Of a DNA stretch of 64,000 bases, positions 16,925-25,193 are shown piece by piece. The notes beneath the pieces are model-generated. The model had not been told where the DNA came from and made no database searches. It worked only from the letters and a program-made list of their open reading frames with translations. The DNA lies in contig JAPOVS010000038.1 in the NCBI GenBank assembly GCA_026708055.1, forward strand, positions 1-64,000. Direction: 5' to 3'. Each line of letters begins with the position of its first letter. The stretch's first letter is position 1. Source of the stretch: a bacterium (GTDB lineage: Bacteria; Actinomycetota; Acidimicrobiia; Acidimicrobiales; CATQHL01). The translations under genes and the position numbers were made by a program.

Positions 16925-17773
16925 TCAGTAGCTGCCGACCCCGGTGAGGTAGCGGCGCAGCACGGTGTTGCCCAGCAGCTTCCAGAGCCGGTCGCAGGTG
17001 AAGCCCAGCACCCCGAAGCAGAAGATGCCCACGAACATGAAGTCGGTGCGGAAGAAGGTCCGGGAGTTCCAGATCAGGAAGCCGATTCCCTCCTGGGCGG
17101 CGATGGCCTCCGCCGCCACGATCACCAGGAAGGCGTTCGCCAGCGCCAGCCGCATCCCCACGAAGATGGACGGGAACGTGGCCGGCAACGCCACCTTCAA
17201 GAACACGTCGCGGCGGTTGGCGCCGAGCGTCTGGGCGCTGTTGACCTTGTCGGGATGCACCGAGGAGGCCCCGGTGGCGGTGGTGATCAGCACCACGAAC
17301 AGTGCTGCGTAGCCCACCAGGTTCACCTTGGAGGTCTCGCCGATGCCGAACCAGAGGATGAACAGCGAGGTGAGCGCCAGGGCGGGCACGAACCGGAAGA
17401 AGTGGATGAAGGGATCCAGGGCGGCGCGGGCGAAGCGGGAGACCCCCGCCAGCAACCCGAGCGGGATGGCGATGCCCGAGCCCAGCAACCAGCCCTTGAA
17501 GACGCGCTCCAGGCTGATGGCGATCGAGTCCCACAGCAGCCCCGAGTCGGAGAGCTCCGCTGTGCCCGTGGCCACCTTGGCCGGCCCGGGCAGCAACTGC
17601 GGGTTGTAGTTCCACGAGCCGACCTGCCAGATACCGATGGTGATCCCCACCACCACCGTCGAGATGAGGATCGCCCCCCGCCGACCGCTCAGGCCGGCGC
17701 GCCAGCCGCCGCCCGCCGGTTCCGGTGTGGCGCCGGGCGCCGCGGCCGCCGTCGAATCGGTCAGTTCTGCCAC
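16925..17773 (-). CDS. SsuC/TauC-type ABC permease
   Basis: This 282-residue protein has about six membrane helices and the BPD_transp_1 EAA-type loop (AQTLGANRRDVFLKVALPATFPSIFVG region). It belongs to the nitrate/sulfonate/taurine transporter class. It overlaps the ATPase gene by 13 bp. With the next two genes it forms an importer, and the sulfatase next door suggests sulfate esters or sulfonates as cargo (inference). Confidence 0.88.
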   Translation of the reverse strand: MAELTDSTAAAAPGATPEPAGGGWRAGLSGRRGAILISTVVVGITIGIWQVGSWNYNPQLLPGPAKVATGTAELSDSGLLWDSIAISLERVFKGWLLGSGIAIPLGLLAGVSRFARAALDPFIHFFRFVPALALTSLFILWFGIGETSKVNLVGYAALFVVLITTATGASSVHPDKVNSAQTLGANRRDVFLKVALPATFPSIFVGMRLALANAFLVIVAAEAIAAQEGIGFLIWNSRTFFRTDFMFVGIFCFGVLGFTCDRLWKLLGNTVLRRYLTGVGSY

Positions 17774-18576
17774 GCCCGGGTCACCTCCTCGACGATCTCC
17801 GCCTCCACGGCACGGGCGACCGTGGCGAACTCGGGGGAGAACTCGTCGCGCGGGTAGCCGATCTCCACGCTGTGCAGCGAGCGGAAGTCGGAATGCGGGC
17901 CGGCGCGCATCACGCCGATGCGCTGGCCCAGCAGCACCGCCTCGCGGATGTCGTGGGTGACGTACACCACGGTGCCGCCCTCGGTCTGCCAGAGTTCGAC
18001 GACCTGACGCTGCAGGATGCGCCGGGTCTGGGCGTCGAGCGCCGCGAACGGCTCGTCCATCAGCACGATGTCGGGTTTCACGGCCAGGATCCGGGCGATC
18101 TGGACGCGCTGCTTCATGCCGCCGGAGAGTTCGTGGGGCAGCTTGCCGGCCGCGCTGGTGAGACCCACCAACTGCAGCCAGTGGTCCACCACGGCGGGGT
18201 CGTACTCGGTGCCCTTGCGTTTGGCCTGCAGCTTGAGGCCGAACGCCACGTTCTGGCGCACCGTCAGCCAGTCCAGCAGCGGCCCGTCGACGCTCTGGAA
18301 CACCATGGCCCGGTCGGGGCCGGGGCCGGTGATCGCCGAGCCGCCGGCGGTGACGGTGCCGCCGTTGGGCTCCAGGAATCCCGCCACCAGGCGCAGCAGC
18401 GTGGACTTGCCGCAGCCGGAGGGCCCGACGATCACGAAGAACTCTCCGGGGGCGATCTCCAGCGACAGGTCGGTGACGACAGGGGGCGAACCCTTGCCGT
18501 AGCGCAACTCCACGCCGTTGAAGGTCACGGAGCGGCCGCGGTCGTCGCCGGGACGCTCGCCGGCCGCTCCGTTCAT
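17761..18576 (-). CDS. SsuB/TauB-type ABC ATPase
   Basis: This is a 271-residue subunit. It has Walker A GPSGCGKST, signature LSGGMKQRVQIARI, Walker B IVLMDEPFAALD and the switch His in VTHDIREAV. The length and sequence are typical of the nitrate/sulfonate/taurine class. It sits between the binding protein and permease genes of the same transporter. Confidence 0.92.
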   Translation of the reverse strand: MNGAAGERPGDDRGRSVTFNGVELRYGKGSPPVVTDLSLEIAPGEFFVIVGPSGCGKSTLLRLVAGFLEPNGGTVTAGGSAITGPGPDRAMVFQSVDGPLLDWLTVRQNVAFGLKLQAKRKGTEYDPAVVDHWLQLVGLTSAAGKLPHELSGGMKQRVQIARILAVKPDIVLMDEPFAALDAQTRRILQRQVVELWQTEGGTVVYVTHDIREAVLLGQRIGVMRAGPHSDFRSLHSVEIGYPRDEFSPEFATVARAVEAEIVEEVTRAWQN

Positions 18577-18613
18577 CGTCGGGGTTGTGTGGGTGCCCTC
18601 GGGGCGCCGCCCG

Positions 18614-19612
18614 CTACAGGTCGGCCTGTATCGATCCCGGCACGGCCTCCTCCATGGCCCGGAAATCGATGAACTCCCGGATGTCGAAGTCGGCCGGCAG
18701 CACGCCGGAGTCGATCAGGAACTGGGCGATGGCGTCGAAGGAGTCGAGTTGAACCTGCGTGAACTCAACCTTGTAGCGCTGGTTCGGCATGATGTTGGCG
18801 AACAGCTCCTCGTTGCCGGACACGGCGTCCGCCACGATCTTCGCCGCGGCAGGGGTCTCGTTCTGGATCACCAGATTGGCCTTGTCGTAGGCCCGGACGA
18901 TGCGCTCGATGATCTCCTGGTTCTCGTTGGCCCACTCCGTGCGAGACACCAGGTAGATGGCGACAGTGTCCAGCACGTTGGAGTCGTCGCCGAGGATCTT
19001 CAGGTCGGGATCCTCCTGAGCCTCGAGCGTGCCGTTGAGCCACACCCAGGCGGCCTGGATGTCGTTGGTGCGCAGCGCCCCGACCAACTCGAACAGTCCC
19101 GGCAGCGGGACCAGCTCGACGTCGTCGAGGCTGATGCCGTTCTGCTGGAGGTGGCGGATCGTCACGAAGTGCTCCGAGGTGCCCTGGACGTATCCGATCG
19201 TCTTGCCCACCAGGTCCTGGGGTCCGTTGATCTCGTTGCGTACCGCCAGACTGTGGAATCCCGGCCTCGGGGCGGCGATCGCCGCCACCACCCGCATGTT
19301 CTCCTCGGCCGCGGCGGCCAGGTTCAGCACGGCGAAGTCCAGCGCCGGGCCGATGTCGGCCTGGCCTGCGATCACCGCCTGGATGGCCTCGATGCCGGTG
19401 CCGTACTGCGACATGGTGACATCGAGGTTCTCCTCGTCGAAGTAGCCCCGGTCGATCGACACCCATGCCTGGGAGCCGAGCAGGAACCCGTCGGCGGCGA
19501 TGCCCACCGAGAGGGTCTCGGGCTCGTCATCCCCGCAGGAGGCCGCCACCAGTGCCACGGCCAGGACCGCAGCCAGAAGGGTGGACCATGTCTTGGTCCT
19601 CTTGAGTCTCAC
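18614..19612 (-). CDS. SsuA/TauA-type substrate-binding lipoprotein
   Basis: This is a 332-residue protein. The basic start VRLKRTKTW is followed by a hydrophobic stretch and lipobox (LVAASC, Cys26). The mature part fits the NMT1/SsuA fold (YFDEENLDVTMSQYGTG, AVIAGQADIG, GKTIGYVQGTSEHF). I chose the GTG at 19612 because AAGGA lies 8 nt upstream and the signal peptide begins there; a longer upstream frame lacks signal-peptide character. It is the first gene of the transporter-sulfatase operon, and a TAGGGT -10-like hexamer near 19768-19773 would give a leader of about 150 nt. Confidence 0.9.
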   Translation of the reverse strand: MRLKRTKTWSTLLAAVLAVALVAASCGDDEPETLSVGIAADGFLLGSQAWVSIDRGYFDEENLDVTMSQYGTGIEAIQAVIAGQADIGPALDFAVLNLAAAAEENMRVVAAIAAPRPGFHSLAVRNEINGPQDLVGKTIGYVQGTSEHFVTIRHLQQNGISLDDVELVPLPGLFELVGALRTNDIQAAWVWLNGTLEAQEDPDLKILGDDSNVLDTVAIYLVSRTEWANENQEIIERIVRAYDKANLVIQNETPAAAKIVADAVSGNEELFANIMPNQRYKVEFTQVQLDSFDAIAQFLIDSGVLPADFDIREFIDFRAMEEAVPGSIQADL

Positions 19613-19827
19613 GTTGTTGTTCCTTTCGTCAGGTTCGGCCTGCCCTGCCCCCAACCCGGGCCACCCGAGCACCTCCTTGCGTCGCCGATGCCTGCGGAGC
19701 CCGCTCCAACCCGGAGCAGGGCACCGGCTCCACCCGCCGCCACGCTGAGGCGGGCACGGCTGACCCTAGTTCGCCTGCGCGGTCACGGAAGCCTGCGGGT
19801 CGCCGGGAGGGGCTGCGCGGCGATCGA

Positions 19828-19906
19828 CCGGTCGGGACCACCGGTGGCCGCCGGCGGATCGTCTGGCGAAATCGATCCGGCGCCGGCTCCCGGCGTCCAC
19901 TCCCTC
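19828..19906 (+). repeat. R1 dispersed repeat, copy 2
   Basis: It has the same 79-bp length and identical 34-bp core (19852-19885) as the copies at 14502 and 32206. Confidence 0.85.
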
Positions 19907-19944
19907 CCGGGTCATCGGTAAGCGAGGGCCGCTCGGTGCGCTCG

Positions 19945-19950
19945 TAGAGT
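19945..19950 (+). promoter_or_regulatory. -10 hexamer TAGAGT, leaderless DinB-like promoter
   Basis: It ends 7 nt before GTG 19958. The earlier in-frame GTG at 19949 overlaps this hexamer, so the later start is preferred. Confidence 0.55.
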
Positions 19951-19957
19951 GGCGGGC

Positions 19958-20524
19958 GTGGAGTTGCGGGACTGGATCCTGGCGGACGTCACCTCGCTGC
20001 GGGGGAAGCTGGCCGGCGGGGTTCTGGGACTGATCCCTGCTGAGCGGCTGCGGGAGCGGGTCGACGGGGGTGGGATCGCGCCGGTGTACGTGCTGTGGCA
20101 CCTGGCCCGGCACCAGGACGTGGCCGTGAACGGGGTGCTGCGGGGCGTCGATGCGGTTGTGGACGGCTGGGTGGACCGTCTCGGCGTCGGTGAGGACCTG
20201 TGGCGGGGGCTGGCCGAGGGTGAGGACGCCGACCTGGTCGAGGTGCTGGACCCTGAAGCTGTGGGCGCCTACGCGCTGGCCACCTGCGACGCCACCGCGG
20301 CGTGGCTCAGCGAGGACGGGCTGCCGGCGATGGACGCCCGGCCCGAGACGGCCGGGCCGCTGGCGGCCATCGGCACGCCCACCGACCGGTTCGACTGGCT
20401 GTACTCCATGTGGGACGGCAAGCCGGCGTCGTGGTTCCTGCAGTGGAGCACCGTGGGCCACGGCATCAACCATCTCGGCGAGCTGGTGTCGATCCGCAAT
20501 CGGATGGGACTGAGCCCCTTCTAG
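19958..20524 (+). CDS. DinB/DUF664-like protein
   Basis: This is a 188-residue helical protein. His residues in YVLWHLARHQ and VGHGINHLGE are placed like the metal-binding histidines of the DinB/YfiT four-helix-bundle superfamily. Actinobacterial members include mycothiol- or bacillithiol-dependent transferases, but no substrate can be read from sequence. GTG 19958 is chosen from the leaderless -10 spacing; GTG 19949 would add three residues. It stands alone between the sulfur operon and the carboxypeptidase. Confidence 0.7.
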   Translation: MELRDWILADVTSLRGKLAGGVLGLIPAERLRERVDGGGIAPVYVLWHLARHQDVAVNGVLRGVDAVVDGWVDRLGVGEDLWRGLAEGEDADLVEVLDPEAVGAYALATCDATAAWLSEDGLPAMDARPETAGPLAAIGTPTDRFDWLYSMWDGKPASWFLQWSTVGHGINHLGELVSIRNRMGLSPF

Positions 20525-20584
20525 CCCCGCCTCGCCGGGGGATCGACCCGATCGATGCTCCCGAGCAACACCACCGGCTCCGGG

Positions 20585-20590
20585 TATCTT
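20585..20590 (+). promoter_or_regulatory. -10 hexamer TATCTT before the carboxypeptidase
   Basis: The hexamer ends 9 nt before GTG 20600, favouring a leaderless start there over the ATG at 20555, which would lie upstream of the promoter. Confidence 0.5.
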
Positions 20591-20599
20591 CTCGCAACT

Positions 20600-22354
20600 G
20601 TGGAGACGGAGAGGTGTCGAGCGGCCCCGCTGATCCGCCGGTTGCTCGCTCTGCTCGCAGCGATCGTGTTCGCTGCGGCGTGCTCGGACGGTCTCCGCCC
20701 GACGCTGGTCGACGAGCCGCCCCGTTCGCTCGCCCCCGCCTCCACCGCCGCGACCACCCCGGAACCCGAGCCGCCGCCGGTGGCGCCGCCGCCGACGGCG
20801 ACGACCACGACCACCGTGCCCCAACCGGAGCCCTCCGGGGAGTCGACGCTGCCGACCGACGGCGACGTGCCCATGGACCGCACCGAGCCGGCCGAACCCG
20901 GCCCGACCGAGCCTCCCGAACCCGAGCCTCCCCAGGTGACCGAACCGGAACCGACCGAGCCTCCCGAACCCGAGCCGGCCGAACCCGAGCCGGCCGAACC
21001 CGAGCCGGCCGAACCCGGACCTCCCGAGGTGACCGAACCCGAGGTGACCGAACCCGACGACCCGGGCACCGACGACGAGCCCCCCGAGGATGCGCTCGAG
21101 GTTCCCCGACTCAGCGGTCCCTCGGGCGGGTCGGCCAGCCCGAGGGACACGGCACTCGTCAGCGCCCTGGATGCGCTGGTGGCCCGGGCACCGGCGGGTG
21201 GATGCCTGGTGGTCCGCCGGGCCAGCGAGACGGTGTTCTCCCGCAACGCCGACGCCATGCTGATCCCGGCCTCGCTGCAGAAGCTGCCGCTCGCCGCGGC
21301 CGCGCTGGAGATCCTGGGCGCCGGCTACACGTTCACCACCGTCGCGCTGGCGGAGACCGGATTGACCGGCGGCGTCCTGGACGGCGATCTGTACCTCGTA
21401 GGCGGCGGCGACCCGCTGCTGTCCACCCCGGACTTCGTAGCGATGCTCGCTGAGCACGACTCGGCGGGAAGCCCGCTGGCCGACCTCGCCGCGGACCTCA
21501 CCGACGCCGGCCTCACCCGCATGACCGGCAGCGTCGTGGCCGTAGCGGACCGCTACGACACCCTCACCACGGTTCCCACCTGGCCGGCCCGGTTCGCCGG
21601 TCAGAGCGTCGCCGGGTCACTGAGCGCGGTCAGCGTGAACCAGGGGTGGCGCACCCCGCCGGGGCTCCTCTCGACCTGGGGGCTGCCACCCGTGCCCCAA
21701 CCGGCGCTCCGGGCGGCGGAGATCTTCGACGACCTGCTGGAGGCTCGCTCGGTGCGCATTCCCCTCGTGCCCCGCGTGGCCGAGGCCGGCGGGGACTACA
21801 GCAACCACGAGGTGCTGGCAACTCTGGAATCGGCACCGCTGGCGGCCAGCCTGCACTGGCTGCTCGCCGAGAGCGACAACACGCTCGCCGAGATGTTGCT
21901 GAAGGAGATCGGCCTCGTGGCGAGAGGCGCCGGCACCTCGGCCGCCGGCGCCCTGGCGGTACACGAGGCGCTGGCCCCCAGGATCGCCGGGCTCGCCGTT
22001 CCGGCCGACGGTTCGGGACTGAGCCCGTCGAATCGCCTGAGCTGCTCGCAGGTGATCGACGTGCTGGAACTCGGCGGTCCCAACGGCCACGTGGGCGTCA
22101 ACCTCGGGGTGGCCGGGCGGACGGGGACGATGGAGAACCGCTACCGGAACTCGCTGGCGAAGGACTTCGTGCAGGCCAAGACGGGGACGCTGGCGGGGGT
22201 GCGCTCGCTCGCCGGATTCGCCCGGGCCGCCAGCGGCGACGTGTTGAGCTTCGCGGTGATCCTCAACAGCGGAACGGAGTGGATCGACAGCGACGCCGCC
22301 TTCGGGTTCTTCGCCGACCTGATGGAGGTTCTGGTGGCCGCCACCGGCGGCTGA
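20600..22354 (+). CDS. dacB: PBP4-type D-alanyl-D-alanine carboxypeptidase lipoprotein (family S13)
   Basis: This is a 584-residue protein from GTG 20600. A lipobox (FAAAC, Cys28) follows a hydrophobic stretch. Residues about 40-175 are a Pro/Glu/Thr-rich spacer with tandem EPAEPEP units. The penicillin-binding motifs are SLQK (Ser225, Lys228), SDN (Ser425, Asn427) and KTG (from Lys527), with the large inserted domain between the first two typical of S13. It trims or cleaves peptidoglycan peptides at the cell surface. The neighbouring amidase suggests an envelope-remodelling group. An ATG at 20555 would add 15 residues. Confidence 0.9.
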   Translation: METERCRAAPLIRRLLALLAAIVFAAACSDGLRPTLVDEPPRSLAPASTAATTPEPEPPPVAPPPTATTTTTVPQPEPSGESTLPTDGDVPMDRTEPAEPGPTEPPEPEPPQVTEPEPTEPPEPEPAEPEPAEPEPAEPGPPEVTEPEVTEPDDPGTDDEPPEDALEVPRLSGPSGGSASPRDTALVSALDALVARAPAGGCLVVRRASETVFSRNADAMLIPASLQKLPLAAAALEILGAGYTFTTVALAETGLTGGVLDGDLYLVGGGDPLLSTPDFVAMLAEHDSAGSPLADLAADLTDAGLTRMTGSVVAVADRYDTLTTVPTWPARFAGQSVAGSLSAVSVNQGWRTPPGLLSTWGLPPVPQPALRAAEIFDDLLEARSVRIPLVPRVAEAGGDYSNHEVLATLESAPLAASLHWLLAESDNTLAEMLLKEIGLVARGAGTSAAGALAVHEALAPRIAGLAVPADGSGLSPSNRLSCSQVIDVLELGGPNGHVGVNLGVAGRTGTMENRYRNSLAKDFVQAKTGTLAGVRSLAGFARAASGDVLSFAVILNSGTEWIDSDAAFGFFADLMEVLVAATGG

Positions 22355-22389
22355 ACGGTCTGAACGCCCCGCCGCGGCGGCGGATGCCG

Positions 22390-23532
22390 TCAGGCCATCA
22401 AGAGGGCCAGACCGGCCCAGCTCTGGGGAATGGCGCCGAGGCCGGCGCCGTCGTCGCTGTCCCAATACTCGGCCAGGCCCGACTTCTCGGCGCCGGCCAC
22501 GATCGCCCGCGCCAGCGTCGCGGCGGCGTCGTGGTGCCCGGCGCGCCGCAGGCCCAGCCACAGCAGGTAGTCGAGCTGCGGCCACGACGGGCCGCGCCAG
22601 TAGGCCCCGGCGGCGAAGGACGGCTCGGCTCGGTGTACCCCGGTGGGGCCGAACGCACCCCCGTAGGCGCGGGAGTCTGTGAGTGCTGCGGCGACCGCGG
22701 CGGTGCGCTCGGCGTCTGATTCGATGAGCAGGCCCAGCAGCCCGTAGGCGGTTCGGGTGCGGCCCGAGCCTCCCTCGGCGTCGCCGGCGTCGGTGTAGCT
22801 GCACAGGTCGGCGTCCCAGCGATCGCGCACTGCGTCGGCCAGGCGGAGGGCGGCAGCTTGTTCGATGGCACCGGTCGCTTCGGCCAGTTCGAGCGCGTTG
22901 AAGGCCACGAGCGCCGAGAAGCCCGCCGAGGCGGCGGCGAACTTCGGATTGACGAGCGGGGCGCCGCCGGCGCTGCGCTCGATGCCGTCCAGCAGCTCCC
23001 CCTTGCGGTCGAACCAGCGCTTCTCGTCGAAGCCGCCGTCGCCGAAGTCGTCCCAGCGCGGATCGTTGTCGGCACCGGACTCCCAGGGATGGCACAGCAG
23101 CACCAGGCCGGACTCCGTGTGGCGCTCCCGGCGCTGCAGCAGGAACTCCAGGCCGCCCGCGGCGGTCGCCAACAGGCGCTCGGGCACATGGGCCCCGCGG
23201 CGGTGCAGCTCGGCGAGGGCGTGGCCGTACATGGGTGGCCCGGTGATGCTCGAAGCGCCCGCACGGCCCCAGAAGTCCTCGTGACAACGCGGATCCAGCT
23301 GGTAGGCCATGTGCGGCACGCAGCCCGAGGCGTCGGCCGCGCCCAGGATCTGCGCCAGTTCGTCGAGGCCGCGGTCGTCGCCCAGCTCCGCCCAGATGAG
23401 GGCGCAGAAGCACGAGTCCCACAGCCACTGCCACGGGTAGCGCACCCGGTTCGGCGCGGTGTAGCCCCCGCCCGGCGGGATGTCGACCCAGTGCCGCCGC
23501 AGCACCGCCAGCACTCGGTCCCGCAACTCCAC
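22390..23532 (-). CDS. GH63/MGH1-like (alpha/alpha)6-barrel glycoside hydrolase
   Basis: This is a 380-residue cytoplasmic protein. The blocks RYPWQWLWDSCF, PPMYGHALAELHRR, WESGADNDPRWDD and YWRGPSWPQLDYLLWLGL match the catalytic barrel of GH63-like enzymes such as mannosylglycerate/glucosylglycerate hydrolases, in which the conserved Asp of WDS and a later Glu are catalytic. The substrate is probably a small glucoside or mannoside such as a compatible solute (family inference). The GTG at 23532 lies 6 nt from a GATAAT -10, so the gene should be leaderless. It is divergent from the amidase gene with only 17 bp between start codons. Confidence 0.8.
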   Translation of the reverse strand: MELRDRVLAVLRRHWVDIPPGGGYTAPNRVRYPWQWLWDSCFCALIWAELGDDRGLDELAQILGAADASGCVPHMAYQLDPRCHEDFWGRAGASSITGPPMYGHALAELHRRGAHVPERLLATAAGGLEFLLQRRERHTESGLVLLCHPWESGADNDPRWDDFGDGGFDEKRWFDRKGELLDGIERSAGGAPLVNPKFAAASAGFSALVAFNALELAEATGAIEQAAALRLADAVRDRWDADLCSYTDAGDAEGGSGRTRTAYGLLGLLIESDAERTAAVAAALTDSRAYGGAFGPTGVHRAEPSFAAGAYWRGPSWPQLDYLLWLGLRRAGHHDAAATLARAIVAGAEKSGLAEYWDSDDGAGLGAIPQSWAGLALLMA

Positions 23533-23537
23533 CGCTG

Positions 23538-23544
23538 TATTATC
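23538..23544. promoter_or_regulatory. Overlapping divergent -10 elements (bidirectional promoter)
   Basis: TATTAT (23538-23543) on plus and GATAAT (23539-23544) on minus occupy the same base pairs. Each ends 6 nt from its GTG (23550 plus, 23532 minus). Both genes should give leaderless mRNAs, and the two polymerases should exclude each other. Confidence 0.7.
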
Positions 23545-23549
23545 CCCCG

Positions 23550-25088
23550 GTGCCTCCGAAGCGAAGCGGCCGCCGCCGGGTGTGGATGGTCGCCCTGATC
23601 GCCGTCGCGGGCGTCCTGGCGACCTCGCTGGTCGCCGCCGCCGAGACAGGGCCGCAACTCCGGCTCCAAGCCCGCGTCCTGAGCAGCGGACAGACCGAGG
23701 TGGCACTGCAGCAACGCCTCGACGGCGGGCAGTGGGGCGACCGCCTGCTTCCCGCGCGGCGCCTCGTGCCGCCCGGCGCCCCGACCTGGCGCTGGGTCCA
23801 GAGCACGCCCCTGGAGGTGCAGACCGCTGCCGGCCCGCGGGAGATGCGCATCGCGGCCCGGCGCCCGGCCGGCGGCGGGCGCATCGAGGTTGGCCTCCAG
23901 CAGCGGCGCCCCGACGGCAGCTGGTCCGAAGTCATCCTGCCCGCCTTGCGGGTCGTGCCCGCGGGCGCCCTGGCGGGAAGGTGGCTGGCAAGCTCGCCGC
24001 TGCACGAGCCGGTGTTCCGGGAACAAGCGATGGAGGCAGGCCCCGCCGATCAACCCGACGACCCAAGCCCCGCCGACCAACCCGACGACCCAAGCCCCGC
24101 CGACCAACCCGACGACCCAGCCCCCGCCGACCAACCCGACGACCCAGCCCCCGCCGACCAACCCGACGACCCAGCCCCCGCCGACCAACCCGACGACCCA
24201 GCCCCCGCCGACCAACCCGACGACCCAGCCCCCGCCGACCAACCCGACGACCCAGCCCCCGCCGATCTGCCCCGCGCTCTGCTGACACCGACCGGCGTGC
24301 CGGTCGCCGTGATCGGGCGCGCCGGCGGCGGCTACCTGGTGCGCACGCCCTGCGGCAACGCCGCTGAGGTCACCGGCGGCGATCCCATCGACGGCATGCG
24401 GGTGGTGCTCGACCCCGGTCACGGCGGGCGGTTCGACGTCGGCGCCGTGGGGCCCAACGGTCTCGCCGAGGATGTGCTGAACCTCACCCTCAGCCGCGCC
24501 ATCCTCGCCGAACTCGCTCGCCGCGACATCCCCGCCGCCGCCGCCCGCACCGGCGACTACGGATCGCTCCTGTCCGTGCGCGCCGCCCTCGCCGACGCCG
24601 TGGGCGCCGACGCACTGATATCGCTCCACCACAACGCGCCGACTCACCGGCTCGGCGACTCGCCCGGCACCGAGGTCTACGTCCAGTCCGACGACGACGA
24701 GACGCCGCGGAGCGACTCGGCCCGCCTCGGGGGCCTGCTCTACGAGGAGATCACCACCGCACTCAGCATGTTCGCCGACGTCAGCTGGAGCCGCCTGCCC
24801 GACGCCGGCGTGCTGCGCGTGCTGTTCCCCTGGGGCGGCGACGCCTACGGCATGATCCGCCGGCCCGCGGTCCCGGCCGTCCTGGTGGAGTACGGCTACC
24901 TGTCGAACCCTTCCGAGGCGGAGCTGTTCGCCACCGACGACTACATCGGCATCGCCGCGACGGCCACTGCCAACGCCATCGAGGACTACCTCAACACGGA
25001 CCGCCCCGGCAGCGGGCTCGTCGAGCGGCCCCGGCGGTTCGATCCCGCCCGCGCGCCCAGCCGCTGCGCCGAGGTCCCCCTGGAGTGA
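23550..25088 (+). CDS. AmiC-type N-acetylmuramoyl-L-alanine amidase (Amidase_3)
   Basis: This is a 512-residue protein with a signal peptide (basic start, hydrophobic about 12-31). An N-terminal region of two related all-beta segments (LQARVLSSGQTEVALQQRLDGG and RIAARRPAGGGRIEVGLQQR regions, each shown in part) follows. Then come eight PADQPDDPx repeats (about 166-237) and a C-terminal zinc amidase domain. Zinc and catalytic residues are visible: His291 in DPGHGG, Glu307 in LAEDVLNL, His360 in SLHHNA and Glu447 in VEYGYL. It cleaves the amide between MurNAc and the stem peptide. The GTG 6 nt from its -10 is the chosen start. Confidence 0.92.
   Translation: MPPKRSGRRRVWMVALIAVAGVLATSLVAAAETGPQLRLQARVLSSGQTEVALQQRLDGGQWGDRLLPARRLVPPGAPTWRWVQSTPLEVQTAAGPREMRIAARRPAGGGRIEVGLQQRRPDGSWSEVILPALRVVPAGALAGRWLASSPLHEPVFREQAMEAGPADQPDDPSPADQPDDPSPADQPDDPAPADQPDDPAPADQPDDPAPADQPDDPAPADQPDDPAPADQPDDPAPADLPRALLTPTGVPVAVIGRAGGGYLVRTPCGNAAEVTGGDPIDGMRVVLDPGHGGRFDVGAVGPNGLAEDVLNLTLSRAILAELARRDIPAAAARTGDYGSLLSVRAALADAVGADALISLHHNAPTHRLGDSPGTEVYVQSDDDETPRSDSARLGGLLYEEITTALSMFADVSWSRLPDAGVLRVLFPWGGDAYGMIRRPAVPAVLVEYGYLSNPSEAELFATDDYIGIAATATANAIEDYLNTDRPGSGLVERPRRFDPARAPSRCAEVPLE
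24045..24260 (+). repeat. 27-bp coding tandem repeat, eight units
   Basis: Eight 27-bp units encode PADQPDDPS/A nonapeptides that form the spacer between the two halves of the amidase. The last six units are nearly identical, implying recent slippage or recombination. The absence of variable spacers excludes a CRISPR. Confidence 0.92.
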
Positions 25089-25180
25089 CCCCCCGGCGCC
25101 CACATCCTCAAGGGCGCCGCCGCCAGGTAGGGCGAGCGACCTCCCCGTGGGGCCGGACCACCCGGCCCAGGTGCCGGCAG

Positions 25181-25186
25181 TAGCGT
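25181..25186 (+). promoter_or_regulatory. -10 hexamer TAGCGT, leaderless glycosyltransferase promoter
   Basis: It ends 7 nt before GTG 25194; no ribosome site is present. Confidence 0.55.
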
Positions 25187-25193
25187 CGCCGCG

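Larger units (their letters stand above)
19613..19957. other. Divergent intergenic region with R1 repeat
   Basis: The region separates the binding-protein gene (-) from the DinB-like gene (+). It holds R1 copy 2 and the likely promoters. The GC-rich leader of the minus gene has small hairpins but no riboswitch consensus I recognise. Confidence 0.6.

Noticed and set aside
19613-19768. SAM-type riboswitch before the sulfur-uptake operon
   Set aside because: The leader has hairpins but none of the conserved SAM-I or SAM-IV core sequences.
24045-24260. Regular 27-bp repeats as a CRISPR array
   Set aside because: Units are contiguous with no spacers and encode an in-frame nonapeptide spacer of the amidase.
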